Source: Candidatus Rokuibacteriota bacterium (lineage in GTDB: Bacteria > Methylomirabilota > Methylomirabilia > Rokubacteriales > CSP1-6). From it: a DNA stretch of 64,000 nucleotides. A program made the position numbers and the translations under genes. The stretch covers positions 1 to 64,000 of the forward strand of contig JACPIQ010000083.1 of the NCBI GenBank assembly GCA_016188005.1, in the 5' to 3' direction. This document shows, one piece after another, positions 42,815 to 52,020 of this stretch. Positions within the stretch are counted from its first letter, which is position 1; every line of letters starts with the position of its first letter. The notes beneath the pieces were generated by a model. The model searched no databases. It had not been told where the DNA came from and saw nothing but the letters and a program-made list of their open reading frames with translations.

Positions 42815-43966
42815 TCAATCACTCGGTCGCTGCGGAAAGCGCTGGTGGAAGATCTCCTCCGCGATCCGGTTCTTCAGGATCTCGACCGTGCCGCCCGCGA
42901 TCATCCAGCCGCGGGTCCGGCGCATCAGGTACTCGAGCGGATACTCCGCCGAGTAGCCGTAGCCGCCGAGGACCTGCAGGCACTCGTTGGCGACCTCGAA
43001 CCCCGCGGTGTTCGCGTAGGCCTTGGCGAGTGCCGTGTCGAGCGCGCTCGGCGCGCCGCGGTCGGCGTGGGTGGCGGCCCGGTAGAGCAGGAGCCGCGCC
43101 GCCTCGAGCTTCATCTTCATCTCGGCGAACTTCCACTGGATCCCCTGGAACTCGGCGAGCGGCCGGCCAAACTGCCGGCGCTCCGCCGCGTAGCCGACGG
43201 CGTAGTCGAACGCCGCCTGGCCGAGCGCGAGCGAGCGGGTCGCGTTGCCAAGCCGTTCAATGTTGAACGTCATGATCAGCCGGCCGAAGCCGCCCGCGGG
43301 CACGACGATCAGCTCGACGGGCACCGCGCACTCCTCGAAGTAGAGCGGCGTCCACCGCTCCCCCGACATGAAGTGCGCGGGCTCGCCCCTGCGGAAGCCC
43401 GGCGTGTCGCGCGGCACGAGCACGGCGCCGATGCCGCGGACGCCGGGGCCGAAGCGCACGTAGACGAGGAACAGGGTCGCGTGAGGACCGTTGGTCGTGA
43501 AGACCTTCTGCCCGTTGATGACGACCCGATCACCCTCGATTCGGGCGCTCGTGCGGAGATCGGTCGCCGCCGAGCCCGCCTCCGGCTCCGTGAGCCCGAC
43601 GGCCATCAGCGCCTCCCCCGCCAGCAACGCGGGCAGGAAGGTCGCCTTCTGCGCCGCCGTCCCCCATCCCGCGAGGATGCGGATCGCGCCGAAGTTGCCC
43701 GCGTGGACGACGTCGCCGCTTCGCGGACAGACCTGCGCCACCTGCTCGAGCGCGAGCACGGCGTCGAGGAGCTTGCCGCCCTGGCCGCCATCCGCCTCGG
43801 GGATCGTCAGGCCGAGGAGTCCGGCCCTGGCGAGCGTCCGTGCACGATCCCACGGGAAAGCGTCGCGCCGGGTCCAGTCCAGCGCGTCGGTGCGGAATTC
43901 ACGCTCCGCCAGCTCACGCGCCGTCCGCTGGATCAGCTGCTGCTCGGGCGTGAGATCGAAATTCAC
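42815..43966 (-). CDS. Acyl-CoA dehydrogenase (second in cluster)
   Basis: A 383-residue FAD-dependent acyl-CoA dehydrogenase-fold protein. The N-terminus NFDLTPEQQLIQRTARE, AVGLTEPEAGSAATDLRT, KVFTTNGPHATLFLV and ERRQFGRPLAEFQGIQWK are classic. At the C-terminus the flavin-contact strand reads MIAGGTVEILKNRI; the catalytic Glu of medium-chain enzymes (EGT) is Gly here, as in the isovaleryl/long-chain-like branches that take it from another helix. Starts with GTG overlapping the upstream stop (GTGA, 43963-43966). Substrate unassigned. Confidence 0.93.
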   Translation of the reverse strand: MNFDLTPEQQLIQRTARELAEREFRTDALDWTRRDAFPWDRARTLARAGLLGLTIPEADGGQGGKLLDAVLALEQVAQVCPRSGDVVHAGNFGAIRILAGWGTAAQKATFLPALLAGEALMAVGLTEPEAGSAATDLRTSARIEGDRVVINGQKVFTTNGPHATLFLVYVRFGPGVRGIGAVLVPRDTPGFRRGEPAHFMSGERWTPLYFEECAVPVELIVVPAGGFGRLIMTFNIERLGNATRSLALGQAAFDYAVGYAAERRQFGRPLAEFQGIQWKFAEMKMKLEAARLLLYRAATHADRGAPSALDTALAKAYANTAGFEVANECLQVLGGYGYSAEYPLEYLMRRTRGWMIAGGTVEILKNRIAEEIFHQRFPQRPSD

Positions 43967-44955
43967 GCGGCACCGACGGCGGCCCGGACTGCCGGAGCCA
44001 CGTCCTTCGCGAAGAGCTCCATCGAACGCTGAACCGCCTCGAGTGGGATGCCCGGCGCGTGCATCCGGCAGATGAAGTGGCGGAAGCCGAGCTGCCGGTG
44101 GAAGGCGAGGATCCTCGCCGCGCACTCCGCGGGATCGCCGACGATGAACCGGTTCTCGGCGAAGCTCTCGAAGGTCACGTCCTCGGGTTTCATTCCACGG
44201 AACCGCGGGTGCCACTGGATATAGGTGTGCCGGTAGAGCCCGAGGAAGGCCTCGCCCGCGACCTTCAGCGCTTCCGCGCGCGTCTGGCCCACGAACACCT
44301 CGCGGGAGACCACGATCTCCCGGTCGCCGGCCGGGACCCCCGCCTCGCGCACCGCCTCCCAGTACGCCGCCGTGCCTCGCGCCAGCTCGTCGAGGTCTCC
44401 GGCGGGGCTGGCGACCCAGGCGTCGGCGATGACGGCCGCGCGGCGGATCGCCTTGTCGACGGCGGCACCGATCCATATCCGCGGGCGCGGGCGCTGGACC
44501 GGGCGGGGATGGATCGTGACGCGTGGAACCGTGTGGAAGTGGCCTTTCACGGTCACCTCCTCGGTCGTCCAGAGCGCCTTGATGATCTCGGCGCCCTCCA
44601 CGAGCCGGTCGACCCGCTCCCGCATCGGCACACCGAACAGCTGGAACTCCTCGTCCCGGTAGCCGAGGCCCAGACCGAGCACGAAGCGCCCGTTCGACAT
44701 CACGTCGAGGAAGGCGCCGGCCTCAGCCACCTCGACCGGATGGTGGAGCGGCAGGACCACCACGTACGAACCAATCTTGATCCGCGTCGTCCGGGTGGCG
44801 TAGCCCGCCAGCGCGAGGAGCGGCGACGGGCAGACGAGGGGATCCCCGTGGTGCTCCACCGCCCAGACGGAGTCAAAGCCGAGCGTCTCGGCGAGGGTCG
44901 CTTCCCGGATCGCGTCGCCATAGTCCCACTTGCAGGGGATCAGTCCGAACTCCAT
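43963..44955 (-). CDS. LLM-class flavin-dependent oxidoreductase
   Basis: A 330-residue luciferase-like oxidoreductase, less similar to the tandem pair than they are to each other. Segments: LGFDSVWAVEHHGDPLVCPSP, TTRIKIGSYVVVLPLHHPVE, GRFVLGLGLGYRDEEFQLFG and FIVGDPAECAARILAFHRQL. GAGGAG precedes the ATG. It is coupled to the acyl-CoA dehydrogenase behind it and lies 148 bases after the mutase gene, so it may begin a sub-operon. The VEHHGD loop places it with monooxygenase-like members. Confidence 0.9.
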   Translation of the reverse strand: MEFGLIPCKWDYGDAIREATLAETLGFDSVWAVEHHGDPLVCPSPLLALAGYATRTTRIKIGSYVVVLPLHHPVEVAEAGAFLDVMSNGRFVLGLGLGYRDEEFQLFGVPMRERVDRLVEGAEIIKALWTTEEVTVKGHFHTVPRVTIHPRPVQRPRPRIWIGAAVDKAIRRAAVIADAWVASPAGDLDELARGTAAYWEAVREAGVPAGDREIVVSREVFVGQTRAEALKVAGEAFLGLYRHTYIQWHPRFRGMKPEDVTFESFAENRFIVGDPAECAARILAFHRQLGFRHFICRMHAPGIPLEAVQRSMELFAKDVAPAVRAAVGAA

Positions 44956-45103
44956 CTCGACTCCTCATGGATTCTGGCTTCGATGAGAGAACGCTTCGCG
45001 CCCCACGCCTCTCCCCGCGCCCACGAACGCGCCGGTGGCGCACGCCGCCCACACGTCGCGGGAGGAACAGGCCAGGATGCCGGGCACACGGTGGGGCCGC
45101 GGC

Positions 45104-46789
45104 TCAGAAGAGGGCCGGCTCGTTGTACGCGCCGAAGACGTCCTTGAGCGCCCCGCAGATCTCGCCGACCGTGGCGTAGGCGTCGACTGCGTCCACGATC
45201 GCCGGCATGACGCTCGCGTCGCCCGACGCCGCCGCGCGCACCTCGTCCAGCGCCTGCCGCACCCGGGCGTTGTCGCGGCTCCGGCGGAGCTCCGCGAGGG
45301 CACGCACCTGGTAGGCCTCGTCCTCGGGGTTGAACTCGTACGGCTTCATCGCCTGGGGTTCCTTCTTCTCGGCGACGAACTTGTTCACGCCGACCCGGAC
45401 AAGGTCTCCCGACTCGAACTCGCGCTGGATCGTGTAGGCGTCCTCCATGATCGCGCGCTGGACGTGGCCGCGCTCGATCGCCTTCACCATCCCGCCGAGC
45501 GCGTCGATCGTGTCCAGCTCCTTGCGGATCCGCTCCTCCATCTCGGAGGTGAGCCACTCCACGTAGTACGAGCCGCCGAGCGGGTCGACGACACTGCGGA
45601 GGTTCGCCTCCCAGGCGACGATCTCCTGGGTGCGGATGGAGGCGAGCACGGCATCCCGGCTCGGGATGCCGAGCACCTCGTCCATCGTGCGCAGGCCGAT
45701 CATCTGCACACCGGACAGCGCCCCGACGAGGCACGCGATCGCGTTCCGCGTCTGGTTGTCGACGGGATGGGGCCGGCACATCGTCGAGCCGCCGTTCGTG
45801 CTGAAGACCCGCATCATCATCGCGTCGGGGTTCTTCACGCCGTAGCGCTCGTGCACCAGGCGCGCGAAGAGTCGCCGCTGGGCACGGAGCTTCGCGATCT
45901 CCCCGAAGAAGTCGGTGTGGTCCTGGCAGACGGCGAACGAGAAGCGCGAGGCGAAGCGCTCGACGTCGCCGCCGCGGCGCGCGACCGCGTCCATGTAGGC
46001 GAGCGCGTTGCCGAGGGCAAAGGCCGCTTCGTGGACGAGGCTCGCGCCGGCTTCCGACAGGTGCACTTGCCCCAGGTTCACCGGCCAGTACTCCGGCAGA
46101 TGGTCGATGCAGTACATGAAGCTGTCGACGGCGAGCCGCATGCCGTGCTCGACGGGATAGATGAAGTTCCCCCGGCAGATGTACTCCTTCAGGATGTCGT
46201 TCTGCAGGCTCCCCTTGAGCACGCGCGGATCGATCCCCTGCTTCTTCGCCACGCTCACGTGCATGGCGAGCGTCATCACCGACTGCGCGTTGGACACCGA
46301 GTTGACGAAGATCGAGTTGACGTCGATGCCGTCGAAGACCGTCTCCCAGTCGCGGAGCGAGTTCATCGTCAGGCCGACCTTGCCGACCTCGCCGCGCGCG
46401 CGCGGGTCGTCGGAGTCGTAGCCGAGCTGGGTCGGCAGGTCGAACGCCAGCGACAGCGCGTTCTGCCCCTGGTGGATCATCGCCTTGAACAGCCGGTTCG
46501 TCTCCGCGGCCGTCGAGATGCCGGCGTACTGGCGGATGCGCCACGGCGCCGCCCGGTACATCGACGGCGTGATGCCGCGCGTGTACGGGAACTCGCCCGG
46601 GAACCCGAGATCCTGCAGGTACTCGAACCGCTTCTCCGCGAGGTCGACCGGCGTGTAGACGCGCTTGAGCGGAATCCCCGAGTCGTTCACGAACTCGGGC
46701 TTCTCCTCTGCGGCGAACGCCTCCTGGTTCGCCGTCTCCCACGCCTCGCGCGCCGCCTGGAGCTTCTTCAGATAATCGTCGGCGTCCAT
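45104..46789 (-). CDS. Acyl-CoA mutase large subunit (methylmalonyl-CoA mutase family)
   Basis: A 561-residue TIM-barrel subunit of a B12-dependent carbon-skeleton mutase; the B12-binding domain is a separate protein at 55264-55716. Family core is strong: APWRIRQYAGISTAAETN, LAFDLPTQLGYDSD, KGSLQNDILKEYICRG, DPLGGSYYVEWLT. By eye, the substrate Tyr89 of methylmalonyl-CoA mutase is Thr (RGITPSMY) and Tyr243 is Val (QVHLSEAGA), while Arg207 and His244 are kept. It may therefore act on an acyl-CoA other than methylmalonyl-CoA. GGAG precedes the ATG. It lies 11 bases behind the racemase-family gene. Confidence 0.93.
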   Translation of the reverse strand: MDADDYLKKLQAAREAWETANQEAFAAEEKPEFVNDSGIPLKRVYTPVDLAEKRFEYLQDLGFPGEFPYTRGITPSMYRAAPWRIRQYAGISTAAETNRLFKAMIHQGQNALSLAFDLPTQLGYDSDDPRARGEVGKVGLTMNSLRDWETVFDGIDVNSIFVNSVSNAQSVMTLAMHVSVAKKQGIDPRVLKGSLQNDILKEYICRGNFIYPVEHGMRLAVDSFMYCIDHLPEYWPVNLGQVHLSEAGASLVHEAAFALGNALAYMDAVARRGGDVERFASRFSFAVCQDHTDFFGEIAKLRAQRRLFARLVHERYGVKNPDAMMMRVFSTNGGSTMCRPHPVDNQTRNAIACLVGALSGVQMIGLRTMDEVLGIPSRDAVLASIRTQEIVAWEANLRSVVDPLGGSYYVEWLTSEMEERIRKELDTIDALGGMVKAIERGHVQRAIMEDAYTIQREFESGDLVRVGVNKFVAEKKEPQAMKPYEFNPEDEAYQVRALAELRRSRDNARVRQALDEVRAAASGDASVMPAIVDAVDAYATVGEICGALKDVFGAYNEPALF

Positions 46790-46800
46790 CGCGTCTCCTT

Positions 46801-47577
46801 TCAGTGGCCCTGCCCGTAGACGGTCCTGACGGACTCGAGCACGTGCGCGGGCGGCCGCGCGTAGCGCGTTCGGCGACTGGGCGCGAGTCCCGCCGCCCAC
46901 AGGTCCACCATCCCCTCCGCGAGCTTGACCGCCACCGCCGTCCCGTCGATCACCGGCGCGTCGTCGATCTGCGTGACCTTGTTCACGCGCAGCAGCAGGT
47001 TGAGGATGCCGCACGCCGGGATCAGCACCTCGGCGCCCTCGGCGATCGAGCGCCGCCCGGCCTCGATGAACCGATCGATGATCGGCGCCGGCTCCGCGAA
47101 CGCCTGCCCGAGATCCGGCAGCGACACGCGGCAGTACACGGGCCGGATCCCCCGCGGGGCGAGCCCGTACGCCGTCGCGTTCTCCCACACCCGCGCGCCC
47201 ACGCGCTCGTTCCGGGTGATGAGCCCGAACCGCTCCCCGAGCGTCGTCGCCACGAGCATCGAGCTCTCGCCGATCGACACGACCGGGATGTCGAGCACGC
47301 TCCTGAGCTCCGTGAGCCCTGGATCGTCCCAGCAGTTCACCACGAACCCCGCGAACCCGTGCCGCTGCGCCTCGATCCCGTTCTCGATGATCTGCCGCGT
47401 GTGAAGATACTCGACGTACACGTAGTCGAGCTCCGGCACCATCACCCTCGCCCCATGCACCTCGATCTCCGCACCCGGCCGCGCGATCCCGCTCACGTGC
47501 TCCGCGAGCGCCCGCCGGTACACCTCATACCTCGCGTCCGTCTCGAGCGCCGCCGCACTCTGCACCCAAAGCCGCAT
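46801..47577 (-). CDS. Asp/Glu/hydantoin racemase-family protein
   Basis: A 258-residue protein of the Asp/Glu racemase superfamily. The two catalytic Cys positions are in VVNCWDDPG and IPACGILN. IGESSMLVATTLGERFGLITR is the family's central segment. Members racemise amino acids or hydantoins, isomerise maleate, or decarboxylate arylmalonates. A racemase or decarboxylase for a branched dicarboxylic acid would fit between lyase and mutase genes, which is inference. GGAG before the ATG at 47577. It is followed within 11 bases by the mutase gene. Confidence 0.88.
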   Translation of the reverse strand: MRLWVQSAAALETDARYEVYRRALAEHVSGIARPGAEIEVHGARVMVPELDYVYVEYLHTRQIIENGIEAQRHGFAGFVVNCWDDPGLTELRSVLDIPVVSIGESSMLVATTLGERFGLITRNERVGARVWENATAYGLAPRGIRPVYCRVSLPDLGQAFAEPAPIIDRFIEAGRRSIAEGAEVLIPACGILNLLLRVNKVTQIDDAPVIDGTAVAVKLAEGMVDLWAAGLAPSRRTRYARPPAHVLESVRTVYGQGH

Positions 47578-47617
47578 CGCCAGTCTCCTTTCCGTCACCC
47601 TTCGCCACCGCCAGAGA

Positions 47618-49006
47618 TCAGCACGACCCCTCACCCGCCATGATGGAGACGAGCGACGACACCGCGTCCGCTCGGTCCTCGAGGTGCGCGAGTACACCGA
47701 GCGCGCGCTCGGTGACAGAGCCGCGCCCGCCGGCGGCCATGCAGCTCCGGAACTTGCGCTCGGCGCCGCCGCCCGCGAGGTCTTCGCGGCACGTCTCCGG
47801 CGTCGCCTCGACGCCGACGCGCACGCCGCTCGCGAGCGCGACCTCGACGCGCGCCGGCGCGATCATCCCGGCTGCGCGCGTGCCGAGCGCCTCGTCAACG
47901 TCCACCTGCATGCGCCCGATCAGCCCTCGCGTCACCGGATCGCGCAGTCCTTCGGCGGAGAACGCCGCGAGCCCGACCTCGCCGGTCGCGAGCGCGGCGG
48001 CCACCGCGTACGGCAGGCTGAACTGGGCGACTGGCACCGTCGCAGGCGCGAACCGCACCGCGCGCGGCTCGACGACGATCGCCGCCGTCTTCGGCGCCAC
48101 GGTGACGCGCACCGCGGCGATCGCCTCCACGGCGAGCGAATGCGCCGCGCGGAGCCGGAGCGCCGCCGCGATCGCGGGATGCGAGCACCGGCAGCACGGA
48201 TACGGCTTCATGTCGGTCTCCACCGCGTGGAAGACTTCGCCGAGCCCGTCGACGACCGCCGACGCGTCCGCGATCCCATCGGCGCGCGCGAGCCCCCTCC
48301 GCCCCTCGAGGAAGTTCCACGGCCCGGTGATCCCGGCCGCCGCGAGGCACACCGCGCGGAGCGCCGCCTCGGCGACGAACCCCTGCTGAAGCCGGATCGA
48401 GAGCGCGCCATCCTCGTAGCTCTGGAGCTCGCCGGCCGAGAGGCAGAACGCGAGGCCAAGCGCGTGCCGCGTGCGCGCGACGTCGAGCCCCAGCATGCGC
48501 GCCGCGGCAACCGTCGGGCCGAGCACGCGCGAGAGGGGCACGCGCGCCGCGTCCGGGTCCGTCGGGCCCCGCCCGAGCGCGAGCCGAATCATCACCTCGG
48601 CGCCCACGGCGACGGCCGCGACGAGATCCGCGCCGGAGCCCCCACCCGCCAGCTCGCCGGCCGCGACCGCCGCGGGCACGAGGTACGCGCTCGGGTGGAA
48701 CGGGATCGCGTCGAACACGTCGTCGAAGTCGAGCGCCCGCGAGGCCGACGCGTTGACGAGCACCGCGTGCGGCGAGGGGACGCGGTCGCGTGAGCCCCAG
48801 AGCGTCGCCTCGGGCTTCCCGCCCCAGGCGCGGACGAGCCCGCGCGCCTCGACGATCCCAGCCGCGTCGCGACCACCGATCGCGACCCCGATCGTGTCCA
48901 TCACCGCTTGCGCCGCCCACGCGCGCATGGGCGCCGGCAGGTCGGCGACGGTCGTCTTCGTCGCGAACGCGAGGAGCGCATCGGTCGCGGCGCCCGCCTC
49001 GGTCAC
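47618..49006 (-). CDS. MmgE/PrpD-family protein (intact copy)
   Basis: A 462-residue full-length member. The family includes 2-methylcitrate dehydratase, cis-aconitate decarboxylase and iminodisuccinate epimerase. Typical features: AVMDTIGVAIGGRDAAG, ASASRALDFDDVFDAIPFHPSA, and KPYPCCRCSHPAI, the same motif that carries a stop codon in the broken copy at 37427. Translation starts at GTG overlapping the ASL-type lyase stop (GTGA at 49003-49006). Its pairing with a C-N/C-O lyase and a racemase suggests handling of a substituted dicarboxylate. Confidence 0.92.
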   Translation of the reverse strand: MTEAGAATDALLAFATKTTVADLPAPMRAWAAQAVMDTIGVAIGGRDAAGIVEARGLVRAWGGKPEATLWGSRDRVPSPHAVLVNASASRALDFDDVFDAIPFHPSAYLVPAAVAAGELAGGGSGADLVAAVAVGAEVMIRLALGRGPTDPDAARVPLSRVLGPTVAAARMLGLDVARTRHALGLAFCLSAGELQSYEDGALSIRLQQGFVAEAALRAVCLAAAGITGPWNFLEGRRGLARADGIADASAVVDGLGEVFHAVETDMKPYPCCRCSHPAIAAALRLRAAHSLAVEAIAAVRVTVAPKTAAIVVEPRAVRFAPATVPVAQFSLPYAVAAALATGEVGLAAFSAEGLRDPVTRGLIGRMQVDVDEALGTRAAGMIAPARVEVALASGVRVGVEATPETCREDLAGGGAERKFRSCMAAGGRGSVTERALGVLAHLEDRADAVSSLVSIMAGEGSC

Positions 49007-50370
49007 GCCCCGTACCTCGCGCGCGCCCGGCGGGCGACGTCGAGCGCCTGCTCGGCGCCCGTGCCGATGTACGTCTCCGCGTCGCAGAGCGTCTCGAGGT
49101 CGCGCGTGGTGAGGAGCGCGCGCACTTCCGCGCGCGCGCCGAGCGCCTCCGCGAGCGGGATCGACTTCGCGTAGCAGTCCATGGCCGCCTCGTAGACGAG
49201 CCGGTGCGCCGCCGGCTTGCCCAGCTTCTCCGCGAGCGCGATCATCACGCGTTCGGCGACGATGAGGCCGTGGGTCGACCGCAGATTCGCGAGCATCCGC
49301 GCCTGATCGACGACGAGTCCCTTCAGGATGTGCCGCGTGTCGTGGAGCGCCCGGGCGGCAAGCATGAACATCGCCGGCAGCGCGACGAAGCTCGCCGCGA
49401 AGAGCGAGGTGTCGTTCTCGTGCTCGATCTCCTGCGCGTCGAGCACGGAGACCGAGAGCCCCCGCAGCACCTTCGCGATGCCCCAGATGTTCTCGCAGCG
49501 AAGCGGGTTCCGCTTCTGCGGCAGGCTGCTCGACCCCACCTGGTCGCCGCTCCGGAAGCCCTCGCTCAGCTCGCCGACCTCGGTCTTCTGGAGGAGGTAG
49601 ATCTCGTGCGCGATCTTGCCGAGCGACGATCCGACGCTCGCGAGCACGCCCGCGAGCTCCGCGTGGCGGTCGCGCTGGAGCATGTGCGTCACGATCTCCG
49701 GTACGCCGAGCCCGAGCGAGTCGAGCGCGAGCCGCTGGATCTCCTCGCCACGTGGACCGAACGCGGCCTGGGTGCCGACGGCACCGGTGAGGTTCCCGAC
49801 GAGCACGCGCCCGCGACACGCGTCGAGCCGGTCGAGGTGCCGGCCCATCTCCGCCAGCCAGATGGCGAGCTTGAAGCCGAAGGTGATGGGCAGCGCGTGC
49901 TGGCCGTGCGTCCGGCCCGCCATGAGCGTCCGCGCGTGGCGCTCGGTCAGCTCGATGAGGAGCCGGTGGATGCCCTGGAGGTCCGCCTGGACGACCTCCA
50001 CCGCCTCCTTCAGGAGGAGGGCGAGCCCCGTGTCGAGCACGTCCGGCGAGCTCGCGCCGTAGTGCACCCACTTCTCGGCGCCGTGCTCGATCACCGGCGA
50101 CCAGCCGCGGAGGACGCCGACGATCAGGTGCCCGGCGCGCTTGATCTCGGCGCGCACGCGCTCCAGGTCGACGAGCTCGGCCTTCGCCTTGCGCGTGATC
50201 TCCTCGGCCGCCTCCGCCGGCACCATCCCGACCTTCGCCTGCGCGCGCGCGAGCGCGGCTTCGACGTCGAGCCACTTCTGAAGCAGGTTCCGCTCCTCCC
50301 ACACCGCGCGCATCGCCGGCGTGTTGAACTCGGAGCCGAGCGTCACGTAGTCGAAGGCGCTCGAGGCCAT
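49003..50370 (-). CDS. Adenylosuccinate lyase / fumarase superfamily lyase
   Basis: A 455-residue beta-elimination enzyme. The superfamily signature is GSSSLPQKRNP (mobile catalytic Ser loop), with KWVHYGASSPDVLDTG and AGRTHGQHALPITFG as the other two conserved regions. Its context is catabolic, not purine synthesis, so it more likely resembles 3-carboxymuconate cycloisomerase or a fumarate-releasing C-N lyase (EDDS-lyase type). It starts two bases after the CoA ligase stop and overlaps the MmgE/PrpD start by four bases. Confidence 0.92.
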   Translation of the reverse strand: MASSAFDYVTLGSEFNTPAMRAVWEERNLLQKWLDVEAALARAQAKVGMVPAEAAEEITRKAKAELVDLERVRAEIKRAGHLIVGVLRGWSPVIEHGAEKWVHYGASSPDVLDTGLALLLKEAVEVVQADLQGIHRLLIELTERHARTLMAGRTHGQHALPITFGFKLAIWLAEMGRHLDRLDACRGRVLVGNLTGAVGTQAAFGPRGEEIQRLALDSLGLGVPEIVTHMLQRDRHAELAGVLASVGSSLGKIAHEIYLLQKTEVGELSEGFRSGDQVGSSSLPQKRNPLRCENIWGIAKVLRGLSVSVLDAQEIEHENDTSLFAASFVALPAMFMLAARALHDTRHILKGLVVDQARMLANLRSTHGLIVAERVMIALAEKLGKPAAHRLVYEAAMDCYAKSIPLAEALGARAEVRALLTTRDLETLCDAETYIGTGAEQALDVARRARARYGA

Positions 50371-50372
50371 GG

Positions 50373-52001
50373 TCAGACCTTCCCCTCGCGCTCGAGCTTC
50401 GTGCGGATGTCGTCCTCGAGCGCGCGCCGCAGCACCTTGCCGCCCTCGCCCGTCGTCGGCAGGTCGTCGAGGAGCTCGACGCGCTCGGGGAACTTGTACT
50501 TGGCGACGTCGCGCGCGGCGAGGAACTCGGCGAGGGACTCGACGGTGACCGTGGCGCCCGGCGCCGGCACGACGTACGCGCAGCAACGCTCGCCGAGCAC
50601 GCGGTCGGGCATCTTCACGATCGCCATCTGCCGGACGCCGGGATGGTCCTGGAGGAGTCCCTCGACCTCCGTCGGGCTGATGTTGATCCCGCCGCGGATG
50701 ACGATCTCCTTCTTGCGCCCGACGATCGTCAGATAGCCCGCCGCGTCGATCACGCCGAGGTCGCCGCTCCGGAACCACCCGTCGCCGTCAAACAGCTGCC
50801 GGTAGGCGTCCGGGTTGGCCCAGAAGCCGACCGAGAGGTTCGGCCCGCGGTAGACGAGCTCGCCTGGGGTGCCGACCGGCTGCGCATGCCCGGCATCGTC
50901 CACGATGCGCATCTCCATGCCGGGCATGAGGCGCCCCACGGTGCGGTAGCGCTTGTCCGGCGGGTCGTCCATCGAGGTGCAGGTCGGGATACCGCCCTCG
51001 ACAGCGCCGTAGGCGCTCATCGTGACGCAGCCCATCCGGCGCTCGACCTCCTCGGCGGCGCTCGGCGGAATCGCGGCGCCCCCGTTGACGAAGAGGCGGA
51101 ACGCGCGCAGGTCGTAGCGCTCGACGTCGGGCACCTGGAGCATCTTCACGATCTGTGTGGGCACGGCGATGGCCGCCGTCGCCCGCGTGTCGGCGAGCCA
51201 GCGGAGCGCGCCCTCGGGAGTGAAGTGCTCGAGGAGCGCCATCGTGCAGCCGGCGAGGATGGGCGCCGCGACGCCGATCCAGTAGCCGACGCCGCGCGCG
51301 ATCGGCGCGAGTCCTGCCACGACGTCGGTCCCCGTCAGGAACCCGCGCGAGCCGACGAACTGCTTCGTCGTCGTGAGGAAGCAGTTGGGCGTCCGCACGA
51401 CGAGCTTCGGCGCGGCCGTGCTGCCCGAGGTCGTCACGATGAGGTCCACGTCGTTCGGGCCGGGGCGGGCGGCGCGGAGCCGTTCCGCGGCGCGCGGGTC
51501 CACGGTGAGCCCGCCGAGCGGCGGCAGCGCGCGCCAGCCGTCGGGCACGCCGGCCGTCGGGCGCGCCGCCATGACTGTCCGGAGGCCGGGCAGCGCCTGG
51601 CGCATGGGCGCGTACTCCTCGACGTAGTCGCGCCCGCGGTACTGAGCGGGCGCGACGAAGCCCATCGCCGCCGTCGCGCCCAGCACGTACTCGACCTCCT
51701 TCCGCCGCCAGTCCGCCGGCATCGGGACCGCGACGGCGCCGATCTTCGCCAGCGCGAACCGCGTCGCGACGAACTCGCGCCAGTTCGGCAGCTGGATGCC
51801 GAAGCGGTCCCCCTTCGTCGCGCCGAGGTCCAGCAGGTGAAGCGCGAGCCCATCGACCGCCCGCCGCAGCTCCGCGTACGTGAGCGACCCGGACGCGTCG
51901 ATGAGCGCCGGGCGGTCCGGCGCGCGCTCGGCCGTCTCGTCGAGGTAATCGGTCCAGATGCGCGAACCCCAGAAGCCCGCCTCCGTGTAGCGGGCGATCA
52001 T
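50373..52001 (-). CDS. AMP-forming acyl-CoA ligase
   Basis: A 542-residue class I adenylate-forming enzyme that activates a carboxylic acid to its CoA thioester through an acyl-AMP. Phosphate loop TTSGSTAAPKLV; A5-type motif MSAYGAVEGG; WFRSGDLGVIDAAGYLTIVGRKKE hinge; C-terminal Lys in GEGGKVLRR. It is preceded closely by the TRAP transporter and followed closely by the lyase, so it probably activates the imported acid or its first product. The specific acid cannot be read out. Confidence 0.94.
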   Translation of the reverse strand: MIARYTEAGFWGSRIWTDYLDETAERAPDRPALIDASGSLTYAELRRAVDGLALHLLDLGATKGDRFGIQLPNWREFVATRFALAKIGAVAVPMPADWRRKEVEYVLGATAAMGFVAPAQYRGRDYVEEYAPMRQALPGLRTVMAARPTAGVPDGWRALPPLGGLTVDPRAAERLRAARPGPNDVDLIVTTSGSTAAPKLVVRTPNCFLTTTKQFVGSRGFLTGTDVVAGLAPIARGVGYWIGVAAPILAGCTMALLEHFTPEGALRWLADTRATAAIAVPTQIVKMLQVPDVERYDLRAFRLFVNGGAAIPPSAAEEVERRMGCVTMSAYGAVEGGIPTCTSMDDPPDKRYRTVGRLMPGMEMRIVDDAGHAQPVGTPGELVYRGPNLSVGFWANPDAYRQLFDGDGWFRSGDLGVIDAAGYLTIVGRKKEIVIRGGINISPTEVEGLLQDHPGVRQMAIVKMPDRVLGERCCAYVVPAPGATVTVESLAEFLAARDVAKYKFPERVELLDDLPTTGEGGKVLRRALEDDIRTKLEREGKV

Positions 52002-52020
52002 CTCGGACGTGACGACAGTC

